Below, piece after piece: positions 15,760 through 24,802 of a DNA stretch of 33,183 bases (position 1 is its first letter; the number at the start of each line of letters is the position of its first letter). The position numbers and the translations under genes were made by a program. The notes beneath the pieces are model-generated. The model searched no databases. It saw nothing but the letters and a program-made list of their open reading frames with translations, and was not told the DNA's origin. This DNA comes from CAZUQP01 sp964622455 (lineage in GTDB: Bacteria > Pseudomonadota > Gammaproteobacteria > DSM-16500), in assembly GCA_964622455.1 (NCBI GenBank), contig CAZUQP010000034.1, forward strand, positions 1 to 33,183, written 5' to 3'.

Positions 15760-17322
15760 TCACAAAACAGCAGCCTTTCCTTTTTGCGAATGGGTATTTA
15801 AGATATTGATCACCCCTTGAAGCACATAATGAATTCTATCATTTTCAGGTTTTAACGCTTCCGTTTTGATGCGTTGAAAATAAGTCGATAGAGAAGAATC
15901 GGGATTTTCCGCTTTAACGATAAAGTTACCGAGATCTTGATAAATCATTGGATTTGATTGCCAAGTATTCATTCCATCACAAAAACCGTTAGGATATTGA
16001 TAAAAACGGATGAATTGATCTTTGAACACAGGATCGTTTATCCAATCAAAACCCAACTCCCACTCAGGTGTACACCGAAAATGTGGTTTACCCGTTAACA
16101 CCAAACTATCGAACGTGTTAGCACCTTCACGAATTTGCGGCCAGACGTTAGTGTTGGTGTAATTGTATAATCCATCAAATATCATTTTGGGTAATGGCCC
16201 TAACCAGACTAATAAAATTTGCCCTGGTTTTAGCGCTTCCATTTGTTGGCTGGTTTTAGGATCAGCAATATCTGCAACAGAGAAAATTTTCGATAAACCC
16301 AAGGCGTTAATTGCATTTTTCGCTTCTAGGGTGCCCGGCATTGTATATTTACCCCAATCATCCGTTTGCAAAAGCTGCATCAACGTATTTGCTTCTTTTG
16401 AATAATCATAAAATACAGCAATGACTAAAGGCTTATGAAATGAAGCAGGCCCATTAACCTGTGCATACCGTGCTGCGGTAATCATTTGCAAAATATTTCC
16501 TGGAAAACACCCCGGAGAACCCCTTTTATCACAAACATTTTCTTGAATGGTATAACCATACACCGGCATTACATTAAATTGTTGATTTTCCATTCCTTCG
16601 ATTAACGGGGTAAGTGCAGGTTTTTGTTTTAATATAGCCTGACCTTGTGGATCATGCTGCAGATAATCTTTTGCCTCCAGAAGAGTTGCAACCGGCATGG
16701 TAAAAAATTTATTGTCACTATCATTTTGTTCGTACGGTAATTTTGGATCAGGATCATCCAAGACTGCCAATAAATTGGGTTGATCATAAAAGGGGGTGAC
16801 AGAAGCAAACACCTCCGTATCAAGAAAGTTGGCGGGATTACTACAATCGAGAGGGCCCATGCCATGATCAATATCTACTCCATCTTCTGTTGCAAGACTA
16901 CAACCAAAATCGTCTGTAGCGCCTGTGATACTTAACGCATCCAATTCATTAGTTTTATTTTTATGTCGATTAATAAATTCTTTTAACTTGATAAATTCAA
17001 TATTATCTTTGCTATCGTAATAATCATCAGGGATATCTTGCGGCAAATTAAATAAAGTGGTGATCTTAGGCGTCGTTAGGTTCGCATAAACAAATTCAAA
17101 TTTCCCTTTAAATCCCATATCACGTAAGCGGGTTGTGACTGCGGCGCTTGCTGCTTGATTACCATATCCTGGAGTATTATCAGCTGTAACTCTAATCACT
17201 TTTTGTGCCGCAAGAAATTCTTCCACCGTAGAATATTTCCCATGAGGCAAACTTCCTGAATAACAGGCACATAAAGAAAAATATAACCCCACCAAAGCAC
17301 CCATGTTTTTTTTACTAAACAT
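15760..17322 (-). CDS. Exported hypothetical protein (probable lipoprotein), 520 residues
   Basis: Function unknown. Residues 1-19 form a short signal sequence ending LCAC, a plausible lipobox with Cys20 lipidated. The mature part contains about seven more cysteines (DFGCSL, PLDCSNP, NVCDKRGSPGCF, HFRCTPEW, GFCDGMN), suggesting disulfides outside the cytoplasm. Near residue 50, TPGYGNQAASAAVTTRLRDMG followed by FEFVY looks like a glycine-rich strand-loop-helix of the kind that opens GT-B glycosyltransferases, but no catalytic motif confirms this. It has no further membrane segment. A GGGGTGG sequence precedes the ATG. It sits in the LPS operon between the epimerase and the zinc-finger gene, so an envelope or glycan role is an inference from context. 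Confidence 0.82.
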   Translation of the reverse strand: MFSKKNMGALVGLYFSLCACYSGSLPHGKYSTVEEFLAAQKVIRVTADNTPGYGNQAASAAVTTRLRDMGFKGKFEFVYANLTTPKITTLFNLPQDIPDDYYDSKDNIEFIKLKEFINRHKNKTNELDALSITGATDDFGCSLATEDGVDIDHGMGPLDCSNPANFLDTEVFASVTPFYDQPNLLAVLDDPDPKLPYEQNDSDNKFFTMPVATLLEAKDYLQHDPQGQAILKQKPALTPLIEGMENQQFNVMPVYGYTIQENVCDKRGSPGCFPGNILQMITAARYAQVNGPASFHKPLVIAVFYDYSKEANTLMQLLQTDDWGKYTMPGTLEAKNAINALGLSKIFSVADIADPKTSQQMEALKPGQILLVWLGPLPKMIFDGLYNYTNTNVWPQIREGANTFDSLVLTGKPHFRCTPEWELGFDWINDPVFKDQFIRFYQYPNGFCDGMNTWQSNPMIYQDLGNFIVKAENPDSSLSTYFQRIKTEALKPENDRIHYVLQGVINILNTHSQKGKAAVL

Positions 17323-17346
17323 ACCACCCCACGCGCGTTCTAATTA

Positions 17347-18267
17347 TTAAGCAAGAAGCAATAATCGTATCCCTTCTTGAAGGGCAGTAGTATAACAAAA
17401 GCCCAAAAAAAAGTCTGCTTCCGTCGTTTTGGCGTATGAGTGGGGAATATCGCCAAGACGCGCCCCCTCAAACTGCAGTTTTGCGGGATGCTGGCCTGTT
17501 TGCTCAATGTAACGTATGAGATTCTGCAATGTTTCAGGCACCCCTGTTGCGATATTCAGAACACCCGTATAATCCGCCTGCAAAGCAAGCCAATTAGCCT
17601 TTGCGACATCTTTCACATAAATAAAATCGCGTGATTGTTCGCCATCCCCAAAAATAGTGATTGGTTTATTTTCTTGGTAGCACTGGATGAATTTAGAAAT
17701 AACACCTGAATAAGGAGAATTGGGATCTTGGCGTTCCCCATATACATTAAAATAACGCAGCCCAATACTCTTTATTCCAAACAATCGAGCATACAAATCT
17801 GCATAACGTTCATTGTTTGTTTTTTCTAAAGCATACGGAGAAAGTGGTTCTGAAAGTAATGGCAGATCATCTCTGCAAGGCAGAGTATCAACTTTACCGT
17901 AAACTGCAGCACTCGATGCATAGACCAAACGGATAGCGCGCTTTGATTCACGGATCGCTTGCAATACATGCAAAAAACCTTGCGTATTCACTGCACATGA
18001 AGTCACAGGATCTTCTATCGATTTTGGCACGGAAGGTAGTGCTGCCAAATGTAAAACGGCATCTGCTTTTTTTATTTCGGCAGAAAGCTGTGAATAATCC
18101 AGCACATCTCCTGTCACAAGAGTGAGATTCGGGTGTGAAAGATTGAGATAGTCTGCTCGGCCTGAGACAAAATTATCGAAAACCGTTACAGCCAATTCCT
18201 GCTCTAATAAAAAATCTACCGTATGGGAGCCAATAAATCCTGCACCGCCCGTGACTAATATGCGCAT
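17347..18267 (-). CDS. NAD-dependent nucleotide-sugar epimerase (GalE/WbpP-like)
   Basis: Extended short-chain dehydrogenase acting on a UDP-sugar, probably a UDP-glucose or UDP-GlcNAc 4-epimerase supplying LPS or surface glycan. Over 306 residues: NAD-binding GGAGFIGS at 7-14, the Ser pair in YASSAAVYG near 118, catalytic Tyr145 and Lys149 in SPYALEK, and RYFNVYGERQDPNSPYSGVISKF, which is typical of the GalE/WbpP branch. The start is set at the MRILVTGG methionine (18267), one base overlapping the pcs stop; the adjacent ATG at 18270 would give an ATGA overlap and one extra Met. A longer reading to 18306 lies inside pcs and is not needed. Confidence 0.9.
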   Translation of the reverse strand: MRILVTGGAGFIGSHTVDFLLEQELAVTVFDNFVSGRADYLNLSHPNLTLVTGDVLDYSQLSAEIKKADAVLHLAALPSVPKSIEDPVTSCAVNTQGFLHVLQAIRESKRAIRLVYASSAAVYGKVDTLPCRDDLPLLSEPLSPYALEKTNNERYADLYARLFGIKSIGLRYFNVYGERQDPNSPYSGVISKFIQCYQENKPITIFGDGEQSRDFIYVKDVAKANWLALQADYTGVLNIATGVPETLQNLIRYIEQTGQHPAKLQFEGARLGDIPHSYAKTTEADFFLGFCYTTALQEGIRLLLLA

Positions 18268-19043
18268 CATAGAGGGCGGCGCTTCTTCTTTACTAAGGGA
18301 ACCCAAGTGCGATATAAACTAATCGCGACATATAAAATTAAATATCCCATGGATAAAGAAACAAGAAAGTGGTTAGTTTTCGGATATACCCACAATAAAC
18401 CCGCTGTGGCACCACCCCACACAAGCGTTGCAAGAAACATCGCAAATCGTAATTTATTGCTCTTGGTTAAATAATCAAGCCTTGAAGGATACACATATTT
18501 AACTGGAACAAAACTTAAAAGAGCTAAAAATAAAATAATCACAATATTGACACGAGGATCCATTTGCCAAAAAAATAAATAAAACACCACAATGTTCCAG
18601 TAACTCGGAAATCCCTTAAAAAAATGATCTTCTGTTTTTGCATCGACCTGACTAAATTGATAAGCCGATGAAAATGTGACGGCCGCAACGCCTAAAAAAC
18701 GCCACGCCATCGGCACTAAAGGAATAGTCAATAAAAAAAAGGCCGGGATCATGACATAAGTAAAAAAATCAACGATATTATCCAGCAAAGCACCATCAAT
18801 GTTTGGCACCGCTATTTTAATTTTAATCATGCGCGCAAACATGCCATCCATTGCATCAATTAAAATAGAAGCTCCCATCAACCAAAAAGCAATTAAAGGT
18901 TTCCCTTGATAAATTGCTAACAATGCAAGCACTCCAATATAAGCACCGCTTGCAGTAAACACATGAATCGACCAGCCAGCCGCACGATGCAACAGCGTTA
19001 TATTTCTTTCCTTCAAGCCCGCGTCCTCTTTTTTTTGATCCAA
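18267..19043 (-). CDS. pcs: Phosphatidylcholine synthase (CDP-alcohol phosphatidyltransferase family)
   Basis: Condenses choline with CDP-diacylglycerol to make phosphatidylcholine in the inner membrane. Of 258 residues, the catalytic motif runs D66-G67-x2-A70-R71-x12-G84-x3-D88-x3-D92. The 12-residue gap, instead of the 8 of most CDP-alcohol transferases, together with LLDNIVDFFTYVMIPA and FFKGFPSYWNIVVFYLF, is characteristic of Pcs. About eight membrane helices are visible. Its ATG lies 31 bases inside the end of nhaA. Pcs needs host-derived or environmental choline and is found in Legionella, Pseudomonas, Brucella and rhizobia. Confidence 0.9.
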   Translation of the reverse strand: MDQKKEDAGLKERNITLLHRAAGWSIHVFTASGAYIGVLALLAIYQGKPLIAFWLMGASILIDAMDGMFARMIKIKIAVPNIDGALLDNIVDFFTYVMIPAFFLLTIPLVPMAWRFLGVAAVTFSSAYQFSQVDAKTEDHFFKGFPSYWNIVVFYLFFWQMDPRVNIVIILFLALLSFVPVKYVYPSRLDYLTKSNKLRFAMFLATLVWGGATAGLLWVYPKTNHFLVSLSMGYLILYVAISLYRTWVPLVKKKRRPL

Positions 19044-20194
19044 AAAGCAGTAAGCAAAACGACGATACTCATCAATGCAGACAATAACGATCCTAATAAC
19101 ACCCCTAAGCGCACTTCTACTAAATAAGAAGGGTTGCCATTTTCAAATGCCAGCGTACCAAGAAACAAACTCATAGTAAAACCGATACCGCATAAGATTG
19201 CAATTCCATAAAATTCTAACCATGAAGTTTTTTCCGGCAGTTTTGCAAAGCCCAACTTGATCATGACCGCTGCAAAACTAAAAACACCCAGCTGCTTCCC
19301 AATAAAAAGTCCCCATACAATCCCAAGCGTCACCGTGTCGGTTAAAGTCGAAAATCCTACATGAGAAAATGACAATCCCGCATTGGCGAATGCAAACGCT
19401 GGCATCACAACATAAGCAACCCAAGGATGAAGAGCGCGCTCTAATTGCTCTAATAAGTTGGATGGCGATTTCAATGGAATAAAAAATGCAAGCAAAACAC
19501 CCGCAACTGTTGCATGGATCCCGGTTTTTAAGACAATACCCCACAACAAAAATCCGACCAACAGATAAGGAAATAAACGGTCTACCTTAAAACGATTCAT
19601 CAACGCCAAAACTAAAATAACAATTAACGCCAACAATAGAGAAAAATATAACAAAGCATGTCCATAAAACAGTGCAATAATCAGAATGGCACCAATATCA
19701 TCAAAAATAGCCAATGCCATTAAAAACAATTTTAATCCTATGGGTACACGGCGGCCAAATAAAGAAAGGATTCCTAACGCAAAGACAATGTCTGTCGCAA
19801 CTGGTATCGCCCAGCCTTTTAATAAGGCCGGATGATGAAAATTAATTGTGGTATAAATAAAAGCGGGCACTAACATACCGCCAAAGGCAGCAATCGCTGG
19901 CAAAGCCACTTGATTTCTTTCTGAAAGATGGCCTATCAGTAATTCTCGTTTCAACTCTAGGCCAATCAAAAGAAAAAAAAGCGGCATTAACCCTTCATTG
20001 ACCCAAAAAAGAAGTGGTTCTTGAAGCAGCTGCCACCCCCCCAAATGCACCGAAACCGGCACATGTAAACTAGACTCATAAAAATGGGCAAAAGGAGAAT
20101 TATCCAGAATAAGCGCAAGGAGCGCTGTAATAATCAAGATAATGCCACTTGTTGACTCTAATTTTAGAAATTCGCGTAATTGCCTTAGCCGCAT
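19013..20194 (-). CDS. nhaA: Na+/H+ antiporter NhaA
   Basis: Electrogenic inner-membrane antiporter exporting Na+ in exchange for protons. The 393-residue form has the conserved GLELKRELLIGHLS loop, Asp135 in VATDIVFALG, and the paired ion-binding Asp165-Asp166 in LAIFDDIGAI, matching E. coli D133, D163 and D164 with an offset of two. About twelve helices. ATG 20194 (MRLRQLREF) is preferred: the longer form begins with a GTG at 20227, has no ribosome-binding site and extends past the family N-terminus. First gene of the probable envelope operon, divergent from pgk with 59 bases between. Confidence 0.94.
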   Translation of the reverse strand: MRLRQLREFLKLESTSGIILIITALLALILDNSPFAHFYESSLHVPVSVHLGGWQLLQEPLLFWVNEGLMPLFFLLIGLELKRELLIGHLSERNQVALPAIAAFGGMLVPAFIYTTINFHHPALLKGWAIPVATDIVFALGILSLFGRRVPIGLKLFLMALAIFDDIGAILIIALFYGHALLYFSLLLALIVILVLALMNRFKVDRLFPYLLVGFLLWGIVLKTGIHATVAGVLLAFFIPLKSPSNLLEQLERALHPWVAYVVMPAFAFANAGLSFSHVGFSTLTDTVTLGIVWGLFIGKQLGVFSFAAVMIKLGFAKLPEKTSWLEFYGIAILCGIGFTMSLFLGTLAFENGNPSYLVEVRLGVLLGSLLSALMSIVVLLTAFWIKKKRTRA

Positions 20195-20253
20195 CTTGTG
20201 TTTCTCTATTATTTGCAATAAATTCACATCAGTTAAATGTCAGGAGCATTGTA

Positions 20254-21447
20254 ATGCATATAGTAAAAATGTCCGATCTAAAATTAAAGGAAAAACGCGT
20301 CCTTATTCGTGAAGATTTAAATGTACCCATTAAAAACGGGGTGATCACTAGCGATATTCGCATTCGGGCAGCCCTCTCGACCATTAAACTCGCATTAAAA
20401 TCAGGCGCTAAGGTAATGATTATGTCGCATTTAGGCAGGCCTGAAGAAGGTTCTCATGATGAGCAGTTCTCGCTTGCTCCTGTCGCTGCCTCTTTATCCC
20501 AATTATTAAAAAGGGAAGTTCCTCTCATTAAAAACTGGACCCACGGTTTTTCGATGGCTAACAGAGATCTTGTTCTATTGGAAAACGTCCGCTTCAATAC
20601 TGGTGAAATGGATAATAGCTCAGAACTCGCCCAAAAAATGGCAAGGCTCTGTGATGTGTTTGTCATGGATGCTTTTGCGACAGCACACCGAAGTGAAGCA
20701 TCAACAGCCGGTATTATTCGGTATGCGCCCCTTGCCTGTGCAGGCCCTCTTCTACTGGCTGAACTTGAGGCGCTAACTGCCATTATGGATAAACCTAAAA
20801 AACCTGTCGTTGCGATTGTGGGCGGCTCTAAAGTATCGACAAAACTTAAATTACTCGATTCACTAGCACAAAAAGTTGATTATCTTATTGTAGGCGGCGG
20901 TATTGCGAATACCTTTATTGCTGCAGAAGGTTATATGGTTGGAAAATCTCTGTATGAACCCGATTTAATTGATGAAGCGGAACGCATGATGCTCTCTGCC
21001 AAAAAACGCGGCGCTGAAATCCCTATTCCAACTGACGTTATTGTCGGTGAAAAACTTTCTGAAGAATCCGAAAGCTCAGTCAGACTCGTCTCACAGATTG
21101 ATGATTATGAAAAAATTTATGATATCGGCCCAGATACCATTAAACATTTGACCAGTATTATTAAAAAAGCAAAAACCATTCTTTGGAACGGGCCAGTAGG
21201 TGCTTTTGAAATTGAACAATTTTCAAAAGGCACGCGGGAAATTGCCAAAGCCATTGCTGAAAGTGCTGGGTTTTCAGTCGCGGGTGGGGGTGATACACTG
21301 GCCGCCATTGAAGCTTATCATTTGGCTGATGATATTAATTATATCTCGACCGGTGGTGGCGCGTTCTTGTCTTTTCTTGAAGGAAAACAGCTGCCCGCTA
21401 TTGTCGCATTGGAAGAACGCGCAAAAAAAGATGAAAAAGTCACATAA
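20254..21447 (+). CDS. pgk: Phosphoglycerate kinase
   Basis: Transfers phosphate between 1,3-bisphosphoglycerate and ADP in lower glycolysis. The 397 residues include RxDLNVP at 19-25, SHLGRP at 58-63, MDAFATAHR at 138-146, VGGSKVSTK at 189-197, WNGPVGAFE and the nucleotide-binding GGGDTLAAIE. The ATG at 20254 (MHIVKMSDL) aligns with E. coli MSVIKMTDL and has AGGAG seven bases upstream; the open frame reaches back to 20149, but that part is antisense to nhaA. First gene of pgk-pykA-ygfB-pepP-ubiH; its promoter must lie within or very near the 5' end of nhaA. Confidence 0.97.
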   Translation: MHIVKMSDLKLKEKRVLIREDLNVPIKNGVITSDIRIRAALSTIKLALKSGAKVMIMSHLGRPEEGSHDEQFSLAPVAASLSQLLKREVPLIKNWTHGFSMANRDLVLLENVRFNTGEMDNSSELAQKMARLCDVFVMDAFATAHRSEASTAGIIRYAPLACAGPLLLAELEALTAIMDKPKKPVVAIVGGSKVSTKLKLLDSLAQKVDYLIVGGGIANTFIAAEGYMVGKSLYEPDLIDEAERMMLSAKKRGAEIPIPTDVIVGEKLSEESESSVRLVSQIDDYEKIYDIGPDTIKHLTSIIKKAKTILWNGPVGAFEIEQFSKGTREIAKAIAESAGFSVAGGGDTLAAIEAYHLADDINYISTGGGAFLSFLEGKQLPAIVALEERAKKDEKVT

Positions 21448-21474
21448 ATAAAACACATCACGAGAGGTATTACT

Positions 21475-22908
21475 TTGCGTCGCACCAAAATCGTCGTTAC
21501 CCTTGGGCCATCCCTTGATGATCCAGACACTTTAAAACGAGTTATTTTAGCCGGTGCCAATGTTTTTCGCGCTAATTTTTCGCACGGCACCTATGACGCG
21601 CATCAGAAACGTATTCAGCAAGTACGCGCTTTTGCTGCAGAGTATCAAAAATCCATAGCAATCTTAGTGGATTTACAAGGCCCTAAAATTCGCATAGCCC
21701 GTTTTAAAAACAAAAAAATTCAGCTGAAAGAAGGGCAGACCTTCATTCTTGATACAGAACTTGGCAATGAAGAAGGAACAGAACAATCCGTCAGTCTTGA
21801 TTATAAAGATCTACCCAACGATGTGCGCCCAGGCGATACACTTTTGCTTGATGATGGACGCATTGTCATGCAGGTTGAAAAAATTGAAACGCATCGCATT
21901 TATTGTAAAGTCATTGTTGAAGGCGAATTGTCTAACAATAAAGGCATTAACCGCTTGGGCGGCGGTTTATCTGCAGCCGCATTAACTGATAAAGATCGTG
22001 CTGATTTGATTGAAGCGGTACGATTGGATGCGGATTATATTGCAGTTTCCTTCCCCCGTAACGCAGCTGATATTGAAGAAGCACGCGATTTATTAAAAGC
22101 GGCCGGCGGCAAAGCGGGAATTATTGCTAAAATTGAACGCGCAGAAGCAGTCACTCACATTGAAGAAATTATTCATGCATCTGATGGTGTAATGGTAGCA
22201 CGCGGTGATTTGGGTGTTGAGCTAGGGGATGCAGAATTACCGGGGGTACAAAAACATATTATTCAATCCGCCCGCTCACTCAATAAACCCGTGATCACTG
22301 CAACACAAATGCTAGAAACCATGACATATAACACGATTCCGACACGCGCTGAAGTATCCGATGTTGCAAATGCTGTATTAGATGGGACCGATGCTGTCAT
22401 GCTCTCGCAAGAAACGGCCGTCGGTAAATATCCCGATAAAGCAGTGGCTGCGATGGACCGCATCTGTTTAAGTGCTGAAAAAAATCCGAGCGCAAAAATT
22501 TCTCGCCATCGCTTAGAAGTTCACTTTCAATACGTAGATGAAGCCATTGCGATGGCAACCATGTATACGGCCAATCATCTCGATATCAAAGCCATCATTG
22601 CATTAACTGAATCAGGCACTACACCGCTTTGGATGTCGCGCATTAAATCCAGTATTCCCATTTTTGGTTTAAGTCGCAACGTAGCGACCGAAAGGCGGAT
22701 GGCACTTTATCGAGGTGTATACCCTATTCATTTTGATGCAACCCATATCGACCGCAGAACATTGAACCAAGCCGCAGCCGTTACACTGCAAAAATTGGGG
22801 ATTTTAAAAGAAGGTGATCTTGTCATTATTACCAAAGGCGATTTAATGGGTGTTCATGGCAAAACTAATTCCATGAAAATTTTTACGGTAGGTAAAATGC
22901 CCGCATGA
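21475..22908 (+). CDS. pykA: Pyruvate kinase (PykA type)
   Basis: Converts phosphoenolpyruvate and ADP to pyruvate and ATP. In 477 residues: RxNFSHG at 32-38, VDLQGPKIR at 65-73, catalytic Lys219 in IIAKIERAEAV, and MVARGDLGVELG at 240-251, with SNNKGINRLGGGLSAAALT as in E. coli PykA (type II). The start codon is TTG at 21475, supported by GAGAGG seven bases upstream and by the family start RRTKIVVTLGP. The C-terminal domain (about 340-477) carries the effector-site fold. The last codon overlaps the ygfB start as ATGA. Pairing of pgk with pyk is a common glycolytic operon. Confidence 0.97.
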   Translation: MRRTKIVVTLGPSLDDPDTLKRVILAGANVFRANFSHGTYDAHQKRIQQVRAFAAEYQKSIAILVDLQGPKIRIARFKNKKIQLKEGQTFILDTELGNEEGTEQSVSLDYKDLPNDVRPGDTLLLDDGRIVMQVEKIETHRIYCKVIVEGELSNNKGINRLGGGLSAAALTDKDRADLIEAVRLDADYIAVSFPRNAADIEEARDLLKAAGGKAGIIAKIERAEAVTHIEEIIHASDGVMVARGDLGVELGDAELPGVQKHIIQSARSLNKPVITATQMLETMTYNTIPTRAEVSDVANAVLDGTDAVMLSQETAVGKYPDKAVAAMDRICLSAEKNPSAKISRHRLEVHFQYVDEAIAMATMYTANHLDIKAIIALTESGTTPLWMSRIKSSIPIFGLSRNVATERRMALYRGVYPIHFDATHIDRRTLNQAAAVTLQKLGILKEGDLVIITKGDLMGVHGKTNSMKIFTVGKMPA

Positions 22909-23480
22909 GCCGAGAAATCCCTTCACTGCCAAATTTTGAAGAACTTCAAACCGCCTTAACAAAAGCGAATGTTGCTTTTCATCCATCGCAAGTTCATGGT
23001 CTGCTTTGCGGTTATATTTCTGCTACTTCTGGCATGAAGACAATACATTTCTTGGAAAAAATTATTTTTGGTAAAAAAAAATCTCTTCCCTGCCGCGAAT
23101 TACTCCAGCATATTTATGAAACGAGTTATCATCAAATGAGTGAGTTTTCATTTGAATTTAGTTTATTACTTCCGGATGATACTGCTGATATTAATAGCCG
23201 CACAGAAGCACTCGGATTATGGTGCCAAGGTTTTTTAACGGGGCTAGAGCGATCCAATATTTCCATTCGAAAACAAGAAAAAAGCGAACTAGCTGATACA
23301 CTGAATGATATTGTAGAAATTGCAAAAGTCAGTTATGGCGATATTGTTGATAACGAAGATGATGAAACAGCCTATTTTGAACTGGTAGAATATGTACGCC
23401 TGGGTGCTTTAATGATTTTTCAAGAATTGAAAAGAGTAGAACCAGAACCCAGCAACCATGACAATGATCACCTGCACTAA
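22905..23480 (+). CDS. ygfB: YgfB/YecA (UPF0149) family protein
   Basis: A 191-residue helical cytoplasmic protein of the UPF0149 family. Recognisable parts are FHPSQVHGLLCGYIS near residue 25, LGLWCQGFLTGL near 105 and the acidic YGDIVDNEDDETAYFELVEYVRLGALMIFQEL near 145-175. In Pseudomonas a YgfB homologue modulates a beta-lactam-resistance pathway; the general role is unclear. ATGA overlap with pykA and six bases or so to pepP. The ygfB-pepP-ubiH order matches E. coli. Confidence 0.93.
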   Translation: MSREIPSLPNFEELQTALTKANVAFHPSQVHGLLCGYISATSGMKTIHFLEKIIFGKKKSLPCRELLQHIYETSYHQMSEFSFEFSLLLPDDTADINSRTEALGLWCQGFLTGLERSNISIRKQEKSELADTLNDIVEIAKVSYGDIVDNEDDETAYFELVEYVRLGALMIFQELKRVEPEPSNHDNDHLH

Positions 23481-23491
23481 CGGAGATGCCT

Positions 23492-24802
23492 ATGCTAAAA
23501 ATGACTGAATTTGCCCGCCGCCGGAAAGAACTGATGCAACACGTAGGGCCAAGAGGCGTCGTCATTTTAACAGCAGCCAAAAGTGCCATCCGCAATCATT
23601 ATCATGAATATCCTTACCGGCAAAATAGTGATTTTTATTATTTGACGGGTTTTAATGAACCTGATGCTGTTTTAGTGTTAGCACCCAAACATCAAGAGGG
23701 TGAATTTATTTTATTTAACCGAGTACGTGACCGCGAAAAAGAAATTTGGGATGGTTATCGTGTGGGACAGACAGGTGCATGCACTCAGTATGGTGCTGAT
23801 CTTGCTTTTCCCATCCATGACCTTGAAAAAAAATTACCTGAACTTCTAGAAGGCCGCGAAGAAATTCATTGTCCTTTGGGCGCTGATCGAGCATTTGATC
23901 AGATTATTCTAAACGCAGTCGGCACTTTACGCGGAAGAATTCGAAGCGGGGTACAATCACCGCTCGCATTCAAAGACATAGAACCGACACTACATGAAAT
24001 GCGTTTACTAAAAAGTACCGCTGAAATTTCTGCCATGCGCCGCGCTGCTGAAATCACCGCAGACGCACACAAACGTGCCATGCAATTTTGCAAACCCGGC
24101 ATGAATGAATTACAACTCGAAGCCGAAATAACCTATGAATTTCAGCGGCAAGGTGCGCGTTTTCATGCTTATACGCCCATCATTGGCAGCGGAAAAAATA
24201 CTTGTATTTTGCATTACATACAAAACGACTGCACGATTCAAAATGGTGATTTAGTATTGGTTGATGCAGGATGTGAATATGAATCTTACGCATCCGATGT
24301 GACACGTACATTTCCGGCAAACGGCCGTTTTACCGATGAACAACGTGCGATTTATTCGATTGTGCTTCAGGCGCAGTTGGCGGGCATTAAAGCCGTAAAA
24401 CCCGATATGCCTTGGCAGCACATCGAAGACATTACTGTCAATATTATTACGGAAGGATTAAGAGATGTTGGTTTACTAAAAGGGAAATTGGATGATTTAA
24501 TCGAGCAAAAAGCCTATCTCCCTTTTTATATGCACCGCTCCGGCCATTGGTTAGGATTAGATACGCATGATGCCGGCCGTTATAAAATCAATGATCAATG
24601 GCGGAAATTGGAAAAAGGCATGGTAAGAACGATTGAACCCGGCATTTATATTTCGGCTGATATTCCTCATGTCCCTAAAAAGTGGCATAACATTGGCATT
24701 CGTATTGAAGACGATGTACTGGTCACTGACAAAGGTCCTGATGTATTAAGTGAGAAAGCACCGAAAACCATCAAAGACATTGAAGCAATCATGGCAAAAT
24801 AA
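23492..24802 (+). CDS. pepP: Xaa-Pro aminopeptidase (aminopeptidase P)
   Basis: Dimanganese peptidase that removes an N-terminal residue preceding proline. Of 436 residues, the N-terminal domain has EYPYRQNSDFYYLTGFNEPDAV. The pita-bread catalytic domain has the five metal ligands Asp258 (VDAGCEYESY), Asp269 (SDVTRTFP), His352 (HRSGHWLGLD), Glu382 (TIEPGIY) and Glu406 (RIEDDVLVT). The ATG at 23492 is preferred because GGAG (23482-23485) lies six bases upstream; the ATG at 23486 directly abuts that site. The stop overlaps the ubiH start as TAATG. Confidence 0.96.
   Translation: MLKMTEFARRRKELMQHVGPRGVVILTAAKSAIRNHYHEYPYRQNSDFYYLTGFNEPDAVLVLAPKHQEGEFILFNRVRDREKEIWDGYRVGQTGACTQYGADLAFPIHDLEKKLPELLEGREEIHCPLGADRAFDQIILNAVGTLRGRIRSGVQSPLAFKDIEPTLHEMRLLKSTAEISAMRRAAEITADAHKRAMQFCKPGMNELQLEAEITYEFQRQGARFHAYTPIIGSGKNTCILHYIQNDCTIQNGDLVLVDAGCEYESYASDVTRTFPANGRFTDEQRAIYSIVLQAQLAGIKAVKPDMPWQHIEDITVNIITEGLRDVGLLKGKLDDLIEQKAYLPFYMHRSGHWLGLDTHDAGRYKINDQWRKLEKGMVRTIEPGIYISADIPHVPKKWHNIGIRIEDDVLVTDKGPDVLSEKAPKTIKDIEAIMAK

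Noticed and set aside
20149..20253. Upstream extension of pgk
   Set aside because: The extra 35 residues are antisense to nhaA, and the ATG at 20254 has AGGAG at the right distance and matches the family N-terminus.
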